From the NCBI RefSeq assembly GCF_001578105.1, contig NZ_CP014275.1:1488001-1552000 (forward strand): DNA of 64,000 nt, written 5' to 3'. The notes beneath the pieces are model-generated. The model had not been told where the DNA came from and made no database searches. It saw only the letters and a list, made by a program, of their open reading frames with translations. The stretch comes from Martelella sp. AD-3. GTDB taxonomy: Bacteria; Pseudomonadota; Alphaproteobacteria; Rhizobiales; Rhizobiaceae. How positions within the stretch are numbered: the first letter of the stretch is position 1; the number at the start of each line of letters is the position of its first letter. A program made the translations under genes and the position numbers. This document shows, one piece after another, positions 26,752-34,072 of this stretch.

Positions 26752-27572
26752 GCGGTATTCCCTTTATCCGGGATGTCCTTGTCTGAATCGGTTTCGCTCA
26801 CAGGGCGGATCAGGGCGCCGGGCAGTTGCTGCAACAGCATCTCAAGCGGGTTTTCCTTGTCGCCGCCCAGCATCAGCTTGTCGTTGAACATGCCCAGATG
26901 CCGCATCAGCTTGTCGTAGATCACGGCGCGATCGATCATTTTGACCCTGGTGCCGAACTGGGTTTCCTCGACACCCTGATAGATCAGCCTTGCGCCGCCG
27001 GTCAGAAACCGCGTGTCTTTGATATGGGCGCTGCCGATCCCCTCGCCATGGCAGCGCGGGCAATCGTCATGTGGCAGCTTGCTGGCGTCATAGCCATAGC
27101 CGCCTTCATCGCCCGGAAGGTCGGGTTCCACATCGCGCGCGCGCGCTTTCTCGGCAATCTTCTCGCAGGTGTCGAGATACTCGGTCTCATCCACCCACTG
27201 AAACCCGTTGTCGATCCCATAGCAATGGCGGCACGCGCCGCGCCGGTATTGCACAAGCTCATTGGTATCGGCGGTCAGCATCGCATAGAGCCGGCGCACA
27301 ACGTCATTATGCTCGATGGCGACAGCCTCGCGCCGTGCCGCCATGGCGGCGTCGATGGCTGCTTTGACCTTAGCATTTTTTAGCAACTTGGAGGCGCAAA
27401 CAGCAGCGGTTCGCTCATTCGGCTGCCGAAACGCCCGCATATAGGCATAGGTCGCCCGCATATCCTCATCGGCCAGCAATGCGTCGATAAATTCCTGCTG
27501 ACGCGGCGTCAGCCGCGCGCACCGTCGCTTGGGCGCGGCTTTGCTGGTGGGGTTCTTCGTGGTTCTGGGCAT
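26748..27572 (-). CDS. Terminase small subunit with embedded zinc-finger-like motif
   Basis: 274 residues. The N-terminal domain (LTPRQQEFIDALLADEDMRATYAYMRAFRQP...ASKLLKNAKVKAAIDAA) is the helix-turn-helix DNA-recognition part of small terminases. About residues 108-185 contain CRHCYG and CPRCHGEG, a four-Cys metal-binding pair known from a subset of longer small terminases. It recognises the packaging site and loads the large subunit. The gene is the first of the late operon and has its own promoter and operator upstream (27616..27645). GAGGGAAG precedes the ATG at a long spacing. Confidence 0.85.
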   Translation of the reverse strand: MPRTTKNPTSKAAPKRRCARLTPRQQEFIDALLADEDMRATYAYMRAFRQPNERTAAVCASKLLKNAKVKAAIDAAMAARREAVAIEHNDVVRRLYAMLTADTNELVQYRRGACRHCYGIDNGFQWVDETEYLDTCEKIAEKARARDVEPDLPGDEGGYGYDASKLPHDDCPRCHGEGIGSAHIKDTRFLTGGARLIYQGVEETQFGTRVKMIDRAVIYDKLMRHLGMFNDKLMLGGDKENPLEMLLQQLPGALIRPVSETDSDKDIPDKGNTA

Positions 27573-27615
27573 AGCCGGATTTGCTTCCCTCGGGGCGGCA
27601 AGGTGTTCCGGTGCT

Positions 27616-27645
27616 ATTTTAATGGACTGTTGCTGTATTCACAAC
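27616..27645 (-). promoter_or_regulatory. Predicted late promoter with overlapping repressor operator
   Basis: Minus-strand TAAAAT (27616-27621, 5 of 6 to -10) lies 17 bp from TTGTGA (27639-27644, 4 of 6 to -35), upstream of the small terminase gene. The dyad GTTGC-N7-ACAAC (27629-27645, one mismatch to GWTGC-N7-GCAWC) covers the -35 and most of the spacer, so a bound repressor would block it. It lies directly after the SIR2 cargo gene. Confidence 0.55.
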
Positions 27646-27732
27646 GATGTAGCTGCAAAGCGCACCATGTCGCAGACAACTTGTGTCAAGCGCTTTGACG
27701 TCAGGCAGTTGGGAAGACCGAAACCGCCTTAT

Positions 27733-29523
27733 TCAGTGCCAATGGTAGCTTGCGATGCAGTTTTTATAATTCTGCAAAGCTGTTTTGATGAATTCCTCGC
27801 TTCCGCCACCGAAGCCACCATGGGCTAAGCGGCGACAAAGATCGGCATTCTCAAGACGCGGCAGAGTTTTGGTCATATAATCACTGTGGCTCCAGCCAGC
27901 GCGTCCCACCGGCGCCCAAACATAATTTCGCTCATGCCTGGATCGGTCTATTGCCGTGCGCAACGTCTCCAAGTCTGATCTCTCAAGATATTGGATGGCC
28001 GTTAGCGCTTCGCTCAGAAGAGTCATTTCATCAATGGGCGCGCGTGAGGAAAGGAAGGACGCGCGCCAGTCCTTAAACACTGTGTTGGCCAAGTGGTCCT
28101 GAAAAGGGGTATAGCGTCTTTCCAGTCCAGGCAATGCCTTCCAAGCTGCGCTGACTGAACCTTCCCATGTAGAGGGTCCCACTGTGTCAAGCAAACACTC
28201 CATATTTCCGTGTTTGTTTTGGACCTCTGTTCCCATGAATTCGTGAAGGTCAGGCCACTTTTCGGCATATTGAAGGCCCAAAGCACAGGCGTGATACGCA
28301 AGAACAGCGGGATATTGACGCAATTCAATATATATAACCAAGCCCCCATTATTGTCGTTCGCGAAATTGAGAATCGTGCGGATCGCATCTATAACGATTG
28401 CAATTTGTGAGGGCTCTCCCCACCTGCCAATCAGTCCGCAGGCTTTTGTCAGACCCTCCGATATACTTTCATAGACGGCGACCCGGCGCTGAATATCTTC
28501 AGGTGCAATGGCGCCGTGGAGGTCCATGTCACCCTGATCGTGTCGTGCAATAATCTTCTCAACCTCTTCAAATACCAAATCAGCCAATTGGATTCGGTAT
28601 TCAGCCTTAGACAAATATCGCTTTGCGCGGCCGACTAGCATGTCAACCCCAACTGGGTTTTGCCGCTGGGACTGAGCCAAGGTATCTACTTGCGACACTA
28701 GCGTTCCGAAAAATGTGTCCGCGTCCGAAATTGGCACTACTACACCCTTCCGGCTGCTGCACAAATCCGCGCCACGCTCTGCGAGCACACCTCTTGATGC
28801 CCAAAACATTGGATAGCGACGGTTCGGTGCGCGTTGGATTGCCGCTCTCAGTGCATGGTCCCATTCGCCGGACCAGCCGCAGACAATTAGTCCGTATTCA
28901 TCAAAAATGCGGTCCAAAAGACTATTGTAGGCTGCAGGATAGTTATCCAATTCTTCGTCTGTATTTAGAATACGGGCATCCTTGTAGTCCCCGTGCAATT
29001 TCAAAATATAGCAAGAGCTGTGCGTGATCGGTTCCGCGCCTTGCAATGCGTCCGGTGACGTTATGACCGTTGGCTCAACGCCAACTTCGCGCAATGCGTT
29101 TTCCATCAAACGGTCAAAGTTTGTTGTGACAATGACTTTGATGTAGCCCTTTTGAACCAAGCTGGCGATGGCCTTGTGACCCGCAGTTGGCACTTTTCGG
29201 CCTTCTTGTCGGTCTTCTTCGTTTGGTTCAATGTAGCTGTGTAAAATTGCACGCCGTTCTGACGGAGAAGTTGCAATTTTTTCGAGCAGCTCTGAGTAGT
29301 TTGGCTCTTTACCTTCGTTCTCGCTGTACCACTTCGCCCAATCCTCCTGTTCGTCAACACCTTTAGCAGTGGCAATGCGTCGTACGAGATCGGTCGTGAT
29401 TTCCCAGCCCGTCGGTATCTCGGCTGAGCGCGATAGGCCAGAACCCAGCAAAAGGGCAAAAACTCCCCGATTTTCATGTACCGAAAATGCGAGCTGTGTT
29501 GCTGGATCACCAAATGCGCTCAT
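27733..29523 (-). CDS. SIR2-domain protein, probable anti-phage NADase effector
   Basis: 596 residues. The N-terminal 260 residues carry the SIR2 NAD-binding motifs: GSGLSRSAEIPTGW (27-40), TTNFDR with Asn135 and Asp137, LKLHGD with His177, and CGWSGEWD (215-222). The C-terminal 330 residues are helical and unrelated to deacetylases. This layout, a diverged SIR2 fused to a large helical sensor-like domain, is typical of bacterial defence proteins that deplete NAD on infection (DSR, Thoeris and SIR2-APAZ relatives). Its AT-rich composition and position between repressor and terminase mark it as cargo. The exact system type cannot be fixed by eye. Confidence 0.8.
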   Translation of the reverse strand: MSAFGDPATQLAFSVHENRGVFALLLGSGLSRSAEIPTGWEITTDLVRRIATAKGVDEQEDWAKWYSENEGKEPNYSELLEKIATSPSERRAILHSYIEPNEEDRQEGRKVPTAGHKAIASLVQKGYIKVIVTTNFDRLMENALREVGVEPTVITSPDALQGAEPITHSSCYILKLHGDYKDARILNTDEELDNYPAAYNSLLDRIFDEYGLIVCGWSGEWDHALRAAIQRAPNRRYPMFWASRGVLAERGADLCSSRKGVVVPISDADTFFGTLVSQVDTLAQSQRQNPVGVDMLVGRAKRYLSKAEYRIQLADLVFEEVEKIIARHDQGDMDLHGAIAPEDIQRRVAVYESISEGLTKACGLIGRWGEPSQIAIVIDAIRTILNFANDNNGGLVIYIELRQYPAVLAYHACALGLQYAEKWPDLHEFMGTEVQNKHGNMECLLDTVGPSTWEGSVSAAWKALPGLERRYTPFQDHLANTVFKDWRASFLSSRAPIDEMTLLSEALTAIQYLERSDLETLRTAIDRSRHERNYVWAPVGRAGWSHSDYMTKTLPRLENADLCRRLAHGGFGGGSEEFIKTALQNYKNCIASYHWH

Positions 29524-29674
29524 TCTATCCCCCCCCCAAAAAATACTCGATACTACTGGCTAAGCATATCTAACGGCTGAGCGTCTCTAATTGTAGTGAA
29601 ATGGCGTTCTGTCGCGCATCAGTTGTTTCAAATACACAAAACAGGATCATAGATAAATGCGGACTCATTCCATG

Positions 29675-30256
29675 TCAGCAATGCCGCGTCACCTGCACCC
29701 GCCGGGCCCAGCTCAACACCAGCCCCTCGCGTTCGCGTCCGTCCAGCAGCGTCACCCGAAAAACGCCGCGCTGCTTGCCGTAACGAACGACACCGAGCAT
29801 TTGCGATCCATCATCGGCCTGCACCAGGGCAAGCGCGTCGAGCGCGCCTTCCGGCGGCGCCTTGCCGGTCACGAAGAAGGCCCAGCCGTCCATATAGGAA
29901 ACGCTTGAACCGGCGACCTGCGCAATGATCGCCTCGATGCCGTCCGGCAGCCCGTCAAGCGTTTGCACGCGCTCGCCCTGTTTTGCTGGCAGAACTGTCA
30001 TCTTGGGCGTCAGATAGCCAATCACCGGACAGGTGCGTTGGCGGGGCGGCGGCGCATTGATGCCGGATTCAGCAATAATCTCATCCACCGTAACGCCCAG
30101 CAGCACGGACAACTCGACGGCTTCCTCGATTTTCATCCTGCGGTGTCCGGAAAACGTCCGCGATAGCTGCGACGACGCGATCCCCATCTGGCGCGCGAGA
30201 CCGCGCATCGTGAAACCTTTTGCGGCAATACGGCTTTCGAAATAGGACTTGTTCAA
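29675..30256 (-). CDS. Phage repressor-like HTH transcriptional regulator
   Basis: 193 residues from TTG 30256, chosen for GAGAGG 6 nt upstream; an upstream TTG at 30289 would add 11 residues. Residues about 1-60 are an XRE-type HTH (KGFTMRGLARQMGIASSQLSRTFSGHRRMKIEEAVELSVLLGV). The C-terminal part (about 75-190) is beta-rich, as in S24-fold repressors, but an obvious Ser-Lys protease dyad is not evident. It is divergent from the early plus-strand genes, and an operator-like dyad lies in between (30369-30385), so it is the best candidate for the lysogeny repressor that binds the dispersed dyads. Confidence 0.75.
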   Translation of the reverse strand: MNKSYFESRIAAKGFTMRGLARQMGIASSQLSRTFSGHRRMKIEEAVELSVLLGVTVDEIIAESGINAPPPRQRTCPVIGYLTPKMTVLPAKQGERVQTLDGLPDGIEAIIAQVAGSSVSYMDGWAFFVTGKAPPEGALDALALVQADDGSQMLGVVRYGKQRGVFRVTLLDGREREGLVLSWARRVQVTRHC

Positions 30257-30368
30257 GGCTTTCCTCTCGGTCTCCCTGGCTGGTTTCAACGCCGTGCGCT
30301 GGACCGGACGTCATGTTGCTCTGCATTCACTTTGAAGTGCTGCTAATAGAACCCAGCGATAGGCGAAA

Positions 30369-30385
30369 ATTGCCAAAATAGCAAC
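30369..30385. promoter_or_regulatory. Predicted repressor operator in the divergent control region
   Basis: ATTGC-N7-GCAAC, one mismatch to GWTGC-N7-GCAWC, midway between the repressor gene and the first plus-strand gene at 30497. A TTGCCA -35-like box lies inside it on the plus strand, but no convincing -10 box follows. Confidence 0.5.
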
Positions 30386-30496
30386 CGATAATGGGTGTTT
30401 TGACCGACAGGGTTAAGGCAAGCCTGTTGCCGGATGGTTGACTTGGGGTCTTGCCGGGTGTGAAAATAAACCCCGCATTCATGAAGGCGAGGCGTC

Positions 30497-30691
30497 ATGC
30501 GTAAAGTCCTGAGCGAGGCGCGGCTCCTCTGCGCGATCATGAACCCGCTCTGGTTCGCGCGCAGTCTGGCGGACGGCTCTGTCGATGCCTTCGAGCTGGT
30601 CTGGTACATCCCGGCCTTCCTCGTCTTCTGGGCCGGCGTTGCTTTCCCTTTTTTCCTTGTTTATCTCATGGCATCAGCGATCTTTTTTTAA
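30497..30691 (+). CDS. Small membrane protein, first early gene
   Basis: 64 residues. One strong hydrophobic segment near the C-terminus (about 37-62, VWYIPAFLVFWAGVAFPFFLVYLMASAIFF) follows a short amphipathic N-terminal part. A GAGG motif lies 4 nt before the ATG. It begins the plus-strand early region and stops 13 bp before the nuclease gene. A holin-like role is unlikely because the position is early and no endolysin is near. It may be an early membrane-active protein; the function is unknown. Confidence 0.55.
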   Translation: MRKVLSEARLLCAIMNPLWFARSLADGSVDAFELVWYIPAFLVFWAGVAFPFFLVYLMASAIFF

Positions 30692-30704
30692 AGGATGCGC
30701 CGCC

Positions 30705-31157
30705 ATGCGCTGGACCGAGGACGACTACAACCAGATCATGTCGCGCCGTAAGGCTGGTTCGGCGACGGAGGCGCTGCCCGCAGCCGGTCAGCCGTCGGCT
30801 GCCGCGAAAGGCAAGTTGCAGGCACTTGGTCGGCTCGCTCCCGGCAAGATGAACAAGACGGAGGCGCGCTTCGCCTCCCATCTCGATGCTCTTATGACAT
30901 CGGGCGATCTCCTGTGCTGGCGCTTCGAAGCCATCAAGCTAATGCTCGCCAAAAACACCACGATCACCGTCGATTTCGCAACATTGCCAGCGTCCGGCCT
31001 TTTGACGATGATCGACGTGAAAGGGTCCAAAGCGATCTACACCGACGATGCGCGTGCGAAAATGAAAATCGCCGCCGATATTTTCCCCTTCGTCTTTCAG
31101 GTCGCATACCCGAAGGAGAAGGGTGTCGGCTGGGTGATCGAGACTATTCATGTCTAG
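30705..31157 (+). CDS. DUF1064-family nuclease-like protein
   Basis: 150 residues. The C-terminal 100 residues match the phage DUF1064 pattern: NKTEARFASHLDALMTSGDLLCWRFEAIKLMLAKNTTITVDFATL...MIDVKGSKAIYTDDARAKMKIAADIFPFVFQVAY. The Glu of NKTEAR, the Asp of TVDF and the D-x-K of IDVKG form a PD-(D/E)xK-like nuclease triad. Family members are thought to act as phage recombination or resolvase-type nucleases. It is early and directly before the putative replication origin region, which fits DNA processing. Confidence 0.75.
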   Translation: MRWTEDDYNQIMSRRKAGSATEALPAAGQPSAAAKGKLQALGRLAPGKMNKTEARFASHLDALMTSGDLLCWRFEAIKLMLAKNTTITVDFATLPASGLLTMIDVKGSKAIYTDDARAKMKIAADIFPFVFQVAYPKEKGVGWVIETIHV

Positions 31158-31160
31158 AGT

Positions 31161-31177
31161 GTTGCCAAAACAGCATC
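31161..31177. promoter_or_regulatory. Predicted repressor operator over an early promoter
   Basis: GTTGC-N7-GCATC, an exact dyad match. TTGCCA (31162-31167, 5 of 6 to -35) lies inside it and TATTTT (31184-31189, 4 of 6) follows after 16 bp, giving a plausible promoter toward the replication initiator gene. Confidence 0.5.
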
Positions 31178-31238
31178 GTTTGATATTTTTGGGGCATTGA
31201 TTCTGTGGGTGTGAGGCCTTGAGGATCAGGAATGCGCA

Positions 31239-31350
31239 GATCAGCGGCAGGCAAAAACCGCCTTGCTGTGTCGTGTCCCCGTCCGATTGGCCCTGGCCGC
31301 TGATCTTGATCGGATAAGGGGTCCTCACCACGACACTGCAAGGCGGTTTT
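31239..31350. repeat. Nested inverted repeats, candidate phage replication origin
   Basis: Outer arms 31254-31275 and 31329-31350 pair over 22 bp with one mismatch (core AAAACCGCCTTGC with GCAAGGCGGTTTT). A second pair, GATCAGCGGC (31239-31248) and GCCGCTGATC (31296-31305), interleaves with it. The region has no gene and lies 90-200 bp upstream of the initiator gene. Such structured, repeat-bearing DNA before an O-like initiator is typical of phage origins; that use is inferred. Confidence 0.5.
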
Positions 31351-31380
31351 CCTATGGGGGCTCTCTTGTACGGCTCCTCT

Positions 31381-31418
31381 TGCATTTTGCAGTCACGCGG
31401 CGACGTCTGCAAAATGCA
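31381..31418. promoter_or_regulatory. Perfect 12-bp inverted repeat before the initiator gene
   Basis: TGCATTTTGCAG (31381-31392) and CTGCAAAATGCA (31407-31418) with a 14-nt loop, ending 24 bp before the initiator start. It could be an RNA hairpin controlling translation or an operator for the initiator itself. Confidence 0.5.
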
Positions 31419-31442
31419 GCAGAAAAGACGACGGAGCACCGC

Positions 31443-32498
31443 ATGCAACCTTCCGACCTCCTCAAGCATTTTGGCAATCCGGTCGCCTATTATCCCGGTC
31501 TTGTGGAGCATCTGGGCGGCGTCAATGCGGTGGTGCTGTTTTGTCAGCTCTTCTACTGGAGCGGCAAGGCCCATTCTGAGCTTGGCGTCTACAAGACGCG
31601 CGAGGACATCAAATCCGAGACCGGATTGACGTTCCGAGAGCAGATGAGCGCGCGCAAACAGTTGAAAACACGCGGCGTCCTGACCGAGACCAACAAGCGG
31701 CTTGAGCATCGCATCTATTACCGGATCAACATACAGCGCCTTGATGAAATCCTGAATGAAGCCTTGCGCGCGTCCCGAAATGCGCAAGGTGCATCTGGGG
31801 GCGCATCCGGGGGACAAAATCGCGAAACCTGTTCGCCCCGAAATGCGCAAAGCGCGCGTCGGGGCGAGACGAAAGCGCACGCCGCCGGTGAACAAAAGCG
31901 CACGCCGCCGGTCGCCGAAACAGCACAGCCCGGAACGACGAAAGCGCATTCCGATGTAACAGAGACTACTTCAGAGATTACGACAGAGACTACCTCAGAG
32001 ATTACCTCAGGGCGCCCCATTGGCGGTGGCGCGATTTCGGTTCACCGGGAAGAGGCAGCCCCGCCCGAGGATGGTCAGCCCCTCAGGGGCGAAACCGCCT
32101 TTCAGCTTAAATGCCGCGAGGCGTGGCGCAGTTATCGCGAGGCCTATGAGCATCGCTACGGCACGCCGCCGGTGCGCAACGCCAAGATCAACGGTCAGGT
32201 CAAATCGCTTGTCAGTCGGCTTGGTGGCGAGGCGGCACCGGTCGCGGCGTTTTACGTCAATCGCATCAATGATCAGTATGTCGTGCGCAACAGCCATGAA
32301 CTGGGGCTCTTGGTTGCGAAAGCCGAATCCTATCGCACCCAGTGGGCGACAGGGCGAGCGATGACCACCGGCACAGCCCGTCAGATCGACCGCACCCAAA
32401 CCAACGCCAATGCCGCCGACGAGGCGATCAGGATGCTGGAGGCGGAGGTCGATGCTTTCGGCGCAAAACCTGTCGGTGAGGTCGAGGATGACGCTTGA
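31443..32498 (+). CDS. Phage replication initiation protein (O-like)
   Basis: 351 residues from ATG 31443 (GGAG 6 nt upstream). The N-terminal 105 residues look like the winged-helix part of phage replication initiators (VVLFCQLFYWSGKAHSELGVYKTREDIKSETGLTFREQMSARKQLKTRGVLTE). A long Thr/Glu/Arg-rich low-complexity linker follows (about 110-200), then a conserved-looking C-terminal domain (AFQLKCREAWRSYREAYEHRYGTPPVRNAKINGQVKSLVSRLG). This matches lambda O-type layout: origin-binding domain, linker, helicase-contact domain. It overlaps the next gene. Specificity for the nearby repeats is inferred. Confidence 0.75.
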   Translation: MQPSDLLKHFGNPVAYYPGLVEHLGGVNAVVLFCQLFYWSGKAHSELGVYKTREDIKSETGLTFREQMSARKQLKTRGVLTETNKRLEHRIYYRINIQRLDEILNEALRASRNAQGASGGASGGQNRETCSPRNAQSARRGETKAHAAGEQKRTPPVAETAQPGTTKAHSDVTETTSEITTETTSEITSGRPIGGGAISVHREEAAPPEDGQPLRGETAFQLKCREAWRSYREAYEHRYGTPPVRNAKINGQVKSLVSRLGGEAAPVAAFYVNRINDQYVVRNSHELGLLVAKAESYRTQWATGRAMTTGTARQIDRTQTNANAADEAIRMLEAEVDAFGAKPVGEVEDDA

Positions 32499-33126
32499 AG
32501 AGCAAAAGCAGGTCATCCAGGCGCTCGTTGTGACGGCCGAGGTGATGGGTGGCGAAATGACGCCGATCGCCGCAAGGGTCTTTGCCCGTGACCTATCCGT
32601 CTATCCATTCGCGTCCGTTATGCGCGCGCTGGAGCGGTGCCGCAGGGAGCATGCGGGACGGCTCGTCCTCAAGGTGATCCTCGACATGGTCGATCCCGGA
32701 CGCGGCTGGCCGAGTGCCAGCGAGGCATGGGCCGCCGCCCTGCCGGCGCTTGATGAGCGTGAAACGGTCGTCTGGTCAAAGGAAACCCGTGCGGCATGGA
32801 ATGTTGCCCGGCCGGTCATGCTGACCGGCGACAAGGTCGGCGCGCGGATGGCGTTCATTGCCGCTTATGATCGCCTCGTCGGCAACGCCAAGCTCAACGG
32901 CTGCACGCTTTCCTACGAGGTCTCCTATGGCTGGGATGAAACCGGGCGCGAAGCCGCTATCGAGCGCGCGCGCGAACACGGACTTCTCGGCAACGGTCGC
33001 GCCGAATCAGGCGACGCAAGGTCGCTGACGGATTGCAATGATGTCGAAATCGAAACGAGCTTAGAGGTTGATGAATCCGGCGTTGCCTCTCTTTCTTCAG
33101 CCAGCATCGACAGAAAAAATAAATAG
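32488..33126 (+). CDS. Phage replication accessory protein, possible helicase loader
   Basis: 212 residues from ATG 32488 (GAGG close upstream), overlapping the initiator gene by 11 bp. The N-terminal 110 residues (EEQKQVIQALVVTAEVMGGEMTPIAARVFARDLSVYPFASVMRALERCRREHAGRLVLKVILDMVD) resemble the helical domain of phage P-like or DnaD/DnaT-type replication partners. The C-terminal part has a VARPVMLTGDKVGARMAFIAAYDRLV segment seen in similar phage proteins. No Walker motif is present, so it is not an ATPase of the DnaC type. The loader role is inferred from position after an O-like gene. Confidence 0.6.
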   Translation: MTLEEQKQVIQALVVTAEVMGGEMTPIAARVFARDLSVYPFASVMRALERCRREHAGRLVLKVILDMVDPGRGWPSASEAWAAALPALDERETVVWSKETRAAWNVARPVMLTGDKVGARMAFIAAYDRLVGNAKLNGCTLSYEVSYGWDETGREAAIERAREHGLLGNGRAESGDARSLTDCNDVEIETSLEVDESGVASLSSASIDRKNK

Positions 33127-33201
33127 AAAACAGATAACTACAATAATTGCGAGCAATTTTCTATCGCCGCTATTGCCTTGGTATTGGAGGTTGTGCTTAT
33201 T

Positions 33202-33235
33202 TTGAAACTGTTAAATATGATGACATAATAGCATC
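33202..33235 (+). promoter_or_regulatory. Predicted early promoter with operator over the -10 box
   Basis: TTGAAA (33202-33207, 5 of 6) and CATAAT (33224-33229, 5 of 6) with a 16-bp spacer read toward gapR. The dyad GATGA-N7-GCATC (33219-33235, one mismatch to the phage operator) covers the -10 box. The 260-bp gap 33127..33386 also holds a half-site at 33333-33337 (GATGC). Confidence 0.6.
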
Positions 33236-33350
33236 AATAGTTCGGCTCGATCGGTGATCGTGTTCGAGGTCTGCAAGGCTCGGGGCGGATAGTCAGCGGT
33301 CAGCGCGGCGGTGTCCAAACTGCGCCTATCGTGATGCTGTTTTGTAAATT

Positions 33351-33367
33351 GATGCATTGTTTGCATC
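33351..33367. promoter_or_regulatory. Predicted repressor operator, symmetric copy
   Basis: GATGC-N7-GCATC, an exact and nearly perfectly symmetric dyad (GATGCA/TGCATC with 5 nt between). It lies 19 bp before gapR, downstream of the predicted promoter at 33202..33235. Confidence 0.55.
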
Positions 33368-33386
33368 GTGTAACTGGAGGCTGGAT

Positions 33387-33668
33387 ATGTCGGATGCACA
33401 CGGCGTCGCGCGCGACCAACTCAGGTCATTTATCGAGCGGATCGAGCGCCTTGAGGAAGAGAAAAAGACCATCTCCGACGACATCAAGGATGTCTATGCC
33501 GAAGCCAAGGGCACCGGCTTCGATACCAAAGTGCTCAGGAAAATTATCGCTCTGCGAAAACTGGATGAGCAGGAGCGCATGGAAGAGGAGGCCGTCCTCG
33601 ACACCTATATGATCGCGCTCGGCATGATTGGCGCGTCCGAAGACGTGCCAGAAGGCGAAGGTGCGTGA
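33387..33668 (+). CDS. gapR: GapR-family DNA-binding protein (DUF2312)
   Basis: 93 residues from ATG 33387, with GGAGG 6 nt upstream. It matches the alphaproteobacterial GapR/DUF2312 family almost end to end: [70 protein letters not shown]. Caulobacter GapR is a clamp-like nucleoid protein that binds overtwisted DNA ahead of replication forks and promotes topoisomerase action. A prophage copy next to replication genes suggests support of phage replication or takeover of the host nucleoid. Two operators lie upstream. Confidence 0.88.
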   Translation: MSDAHGVARDQLRSFIERIERLEEEKKTISDDIKDVYAEAKGTGFDTKVLRKIIALRKLDEQERMEEEAVLDTYMIALGMIGASEDVPEGEGA

Positions 33669-34072
33669 TGGCCGGTCTGGTCGTGTTTGATCCCGTCACC
33701 CTCGAACTGGACCTTGATGACGTGTTGGAGGCGCTGGAGGCGGCGTTCTTTGGTGCCGAAGACGGTTCCCTTCGTGACCTGTTCGACAAGGTCGACACTG
33801 AAAAGCCGGTGGCGATTTCGATTGAGCAGGAGACCTTCTACGAAAAGGTCGCCGATGAAGCGCTGATCGAGGAGCTGAGCAATCGCGATATCGGTGTGAT
33901 CCCCAACCGATTGCCGCCAAGCACCTACCAGCTTCTCGCGGACATGATTGCCGGTGGCGAAACCCGCGATGCTCTGGACCTGCTGTCGGAGCTTGCGCCG
34001 GGCGACGCAGATCTTCTCAACGCTCAAACCACATTGCGGCTCGTGGCCTTACGGCGGGGGGCGGTGGAATGA
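33668..34072 (+). CDS. Phage protein of unknown function between gapR and the sliding clamp
   Basis: 134 residues from ATG 33668, overlapping the gapR stop (TGATG). It is acidic: LELDLDDVLEALEAAFFGAEDGSLRDLFDKVD, then a beta-alpha stretch (IGVIPNRLPPSTYQLLADMIAGGETRDALDLLSELAPGD). The last residues form a basic tail. No catalytic motif is recognised. It is translationally coupled to gapR and to the sliding clamp gene (4-bp overlap), so it probably acts in replication or its control. Confidence 0.6.
   Translation: MAGLVVFDPVTLELDLDDVLEALEAAFFGAEDGSLRDLFDKVDTEKPVAISIEQETFYEKVADEALIEELSNRDIGVIPNRLPPSTYQLLADMIAGGETRDALDLLSELAPGDADLLNAQTTLRLVALRRGAVE

Noticed and set aside
29529..29538. Poly-C run before the SIR2 gene as a phase-variable tract
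   Set aside because: The run of C residues (G on the coding strand) is just upstream of the SIR2 ATG and may simply act as a ribosome-binding site; a single sequence cannot show length variation.
30497..30691. Small membrane protein considered as holin
   Set aside because: It is early, next to the repressor and nuclease genes; no endolysin or spanin lies nearby.
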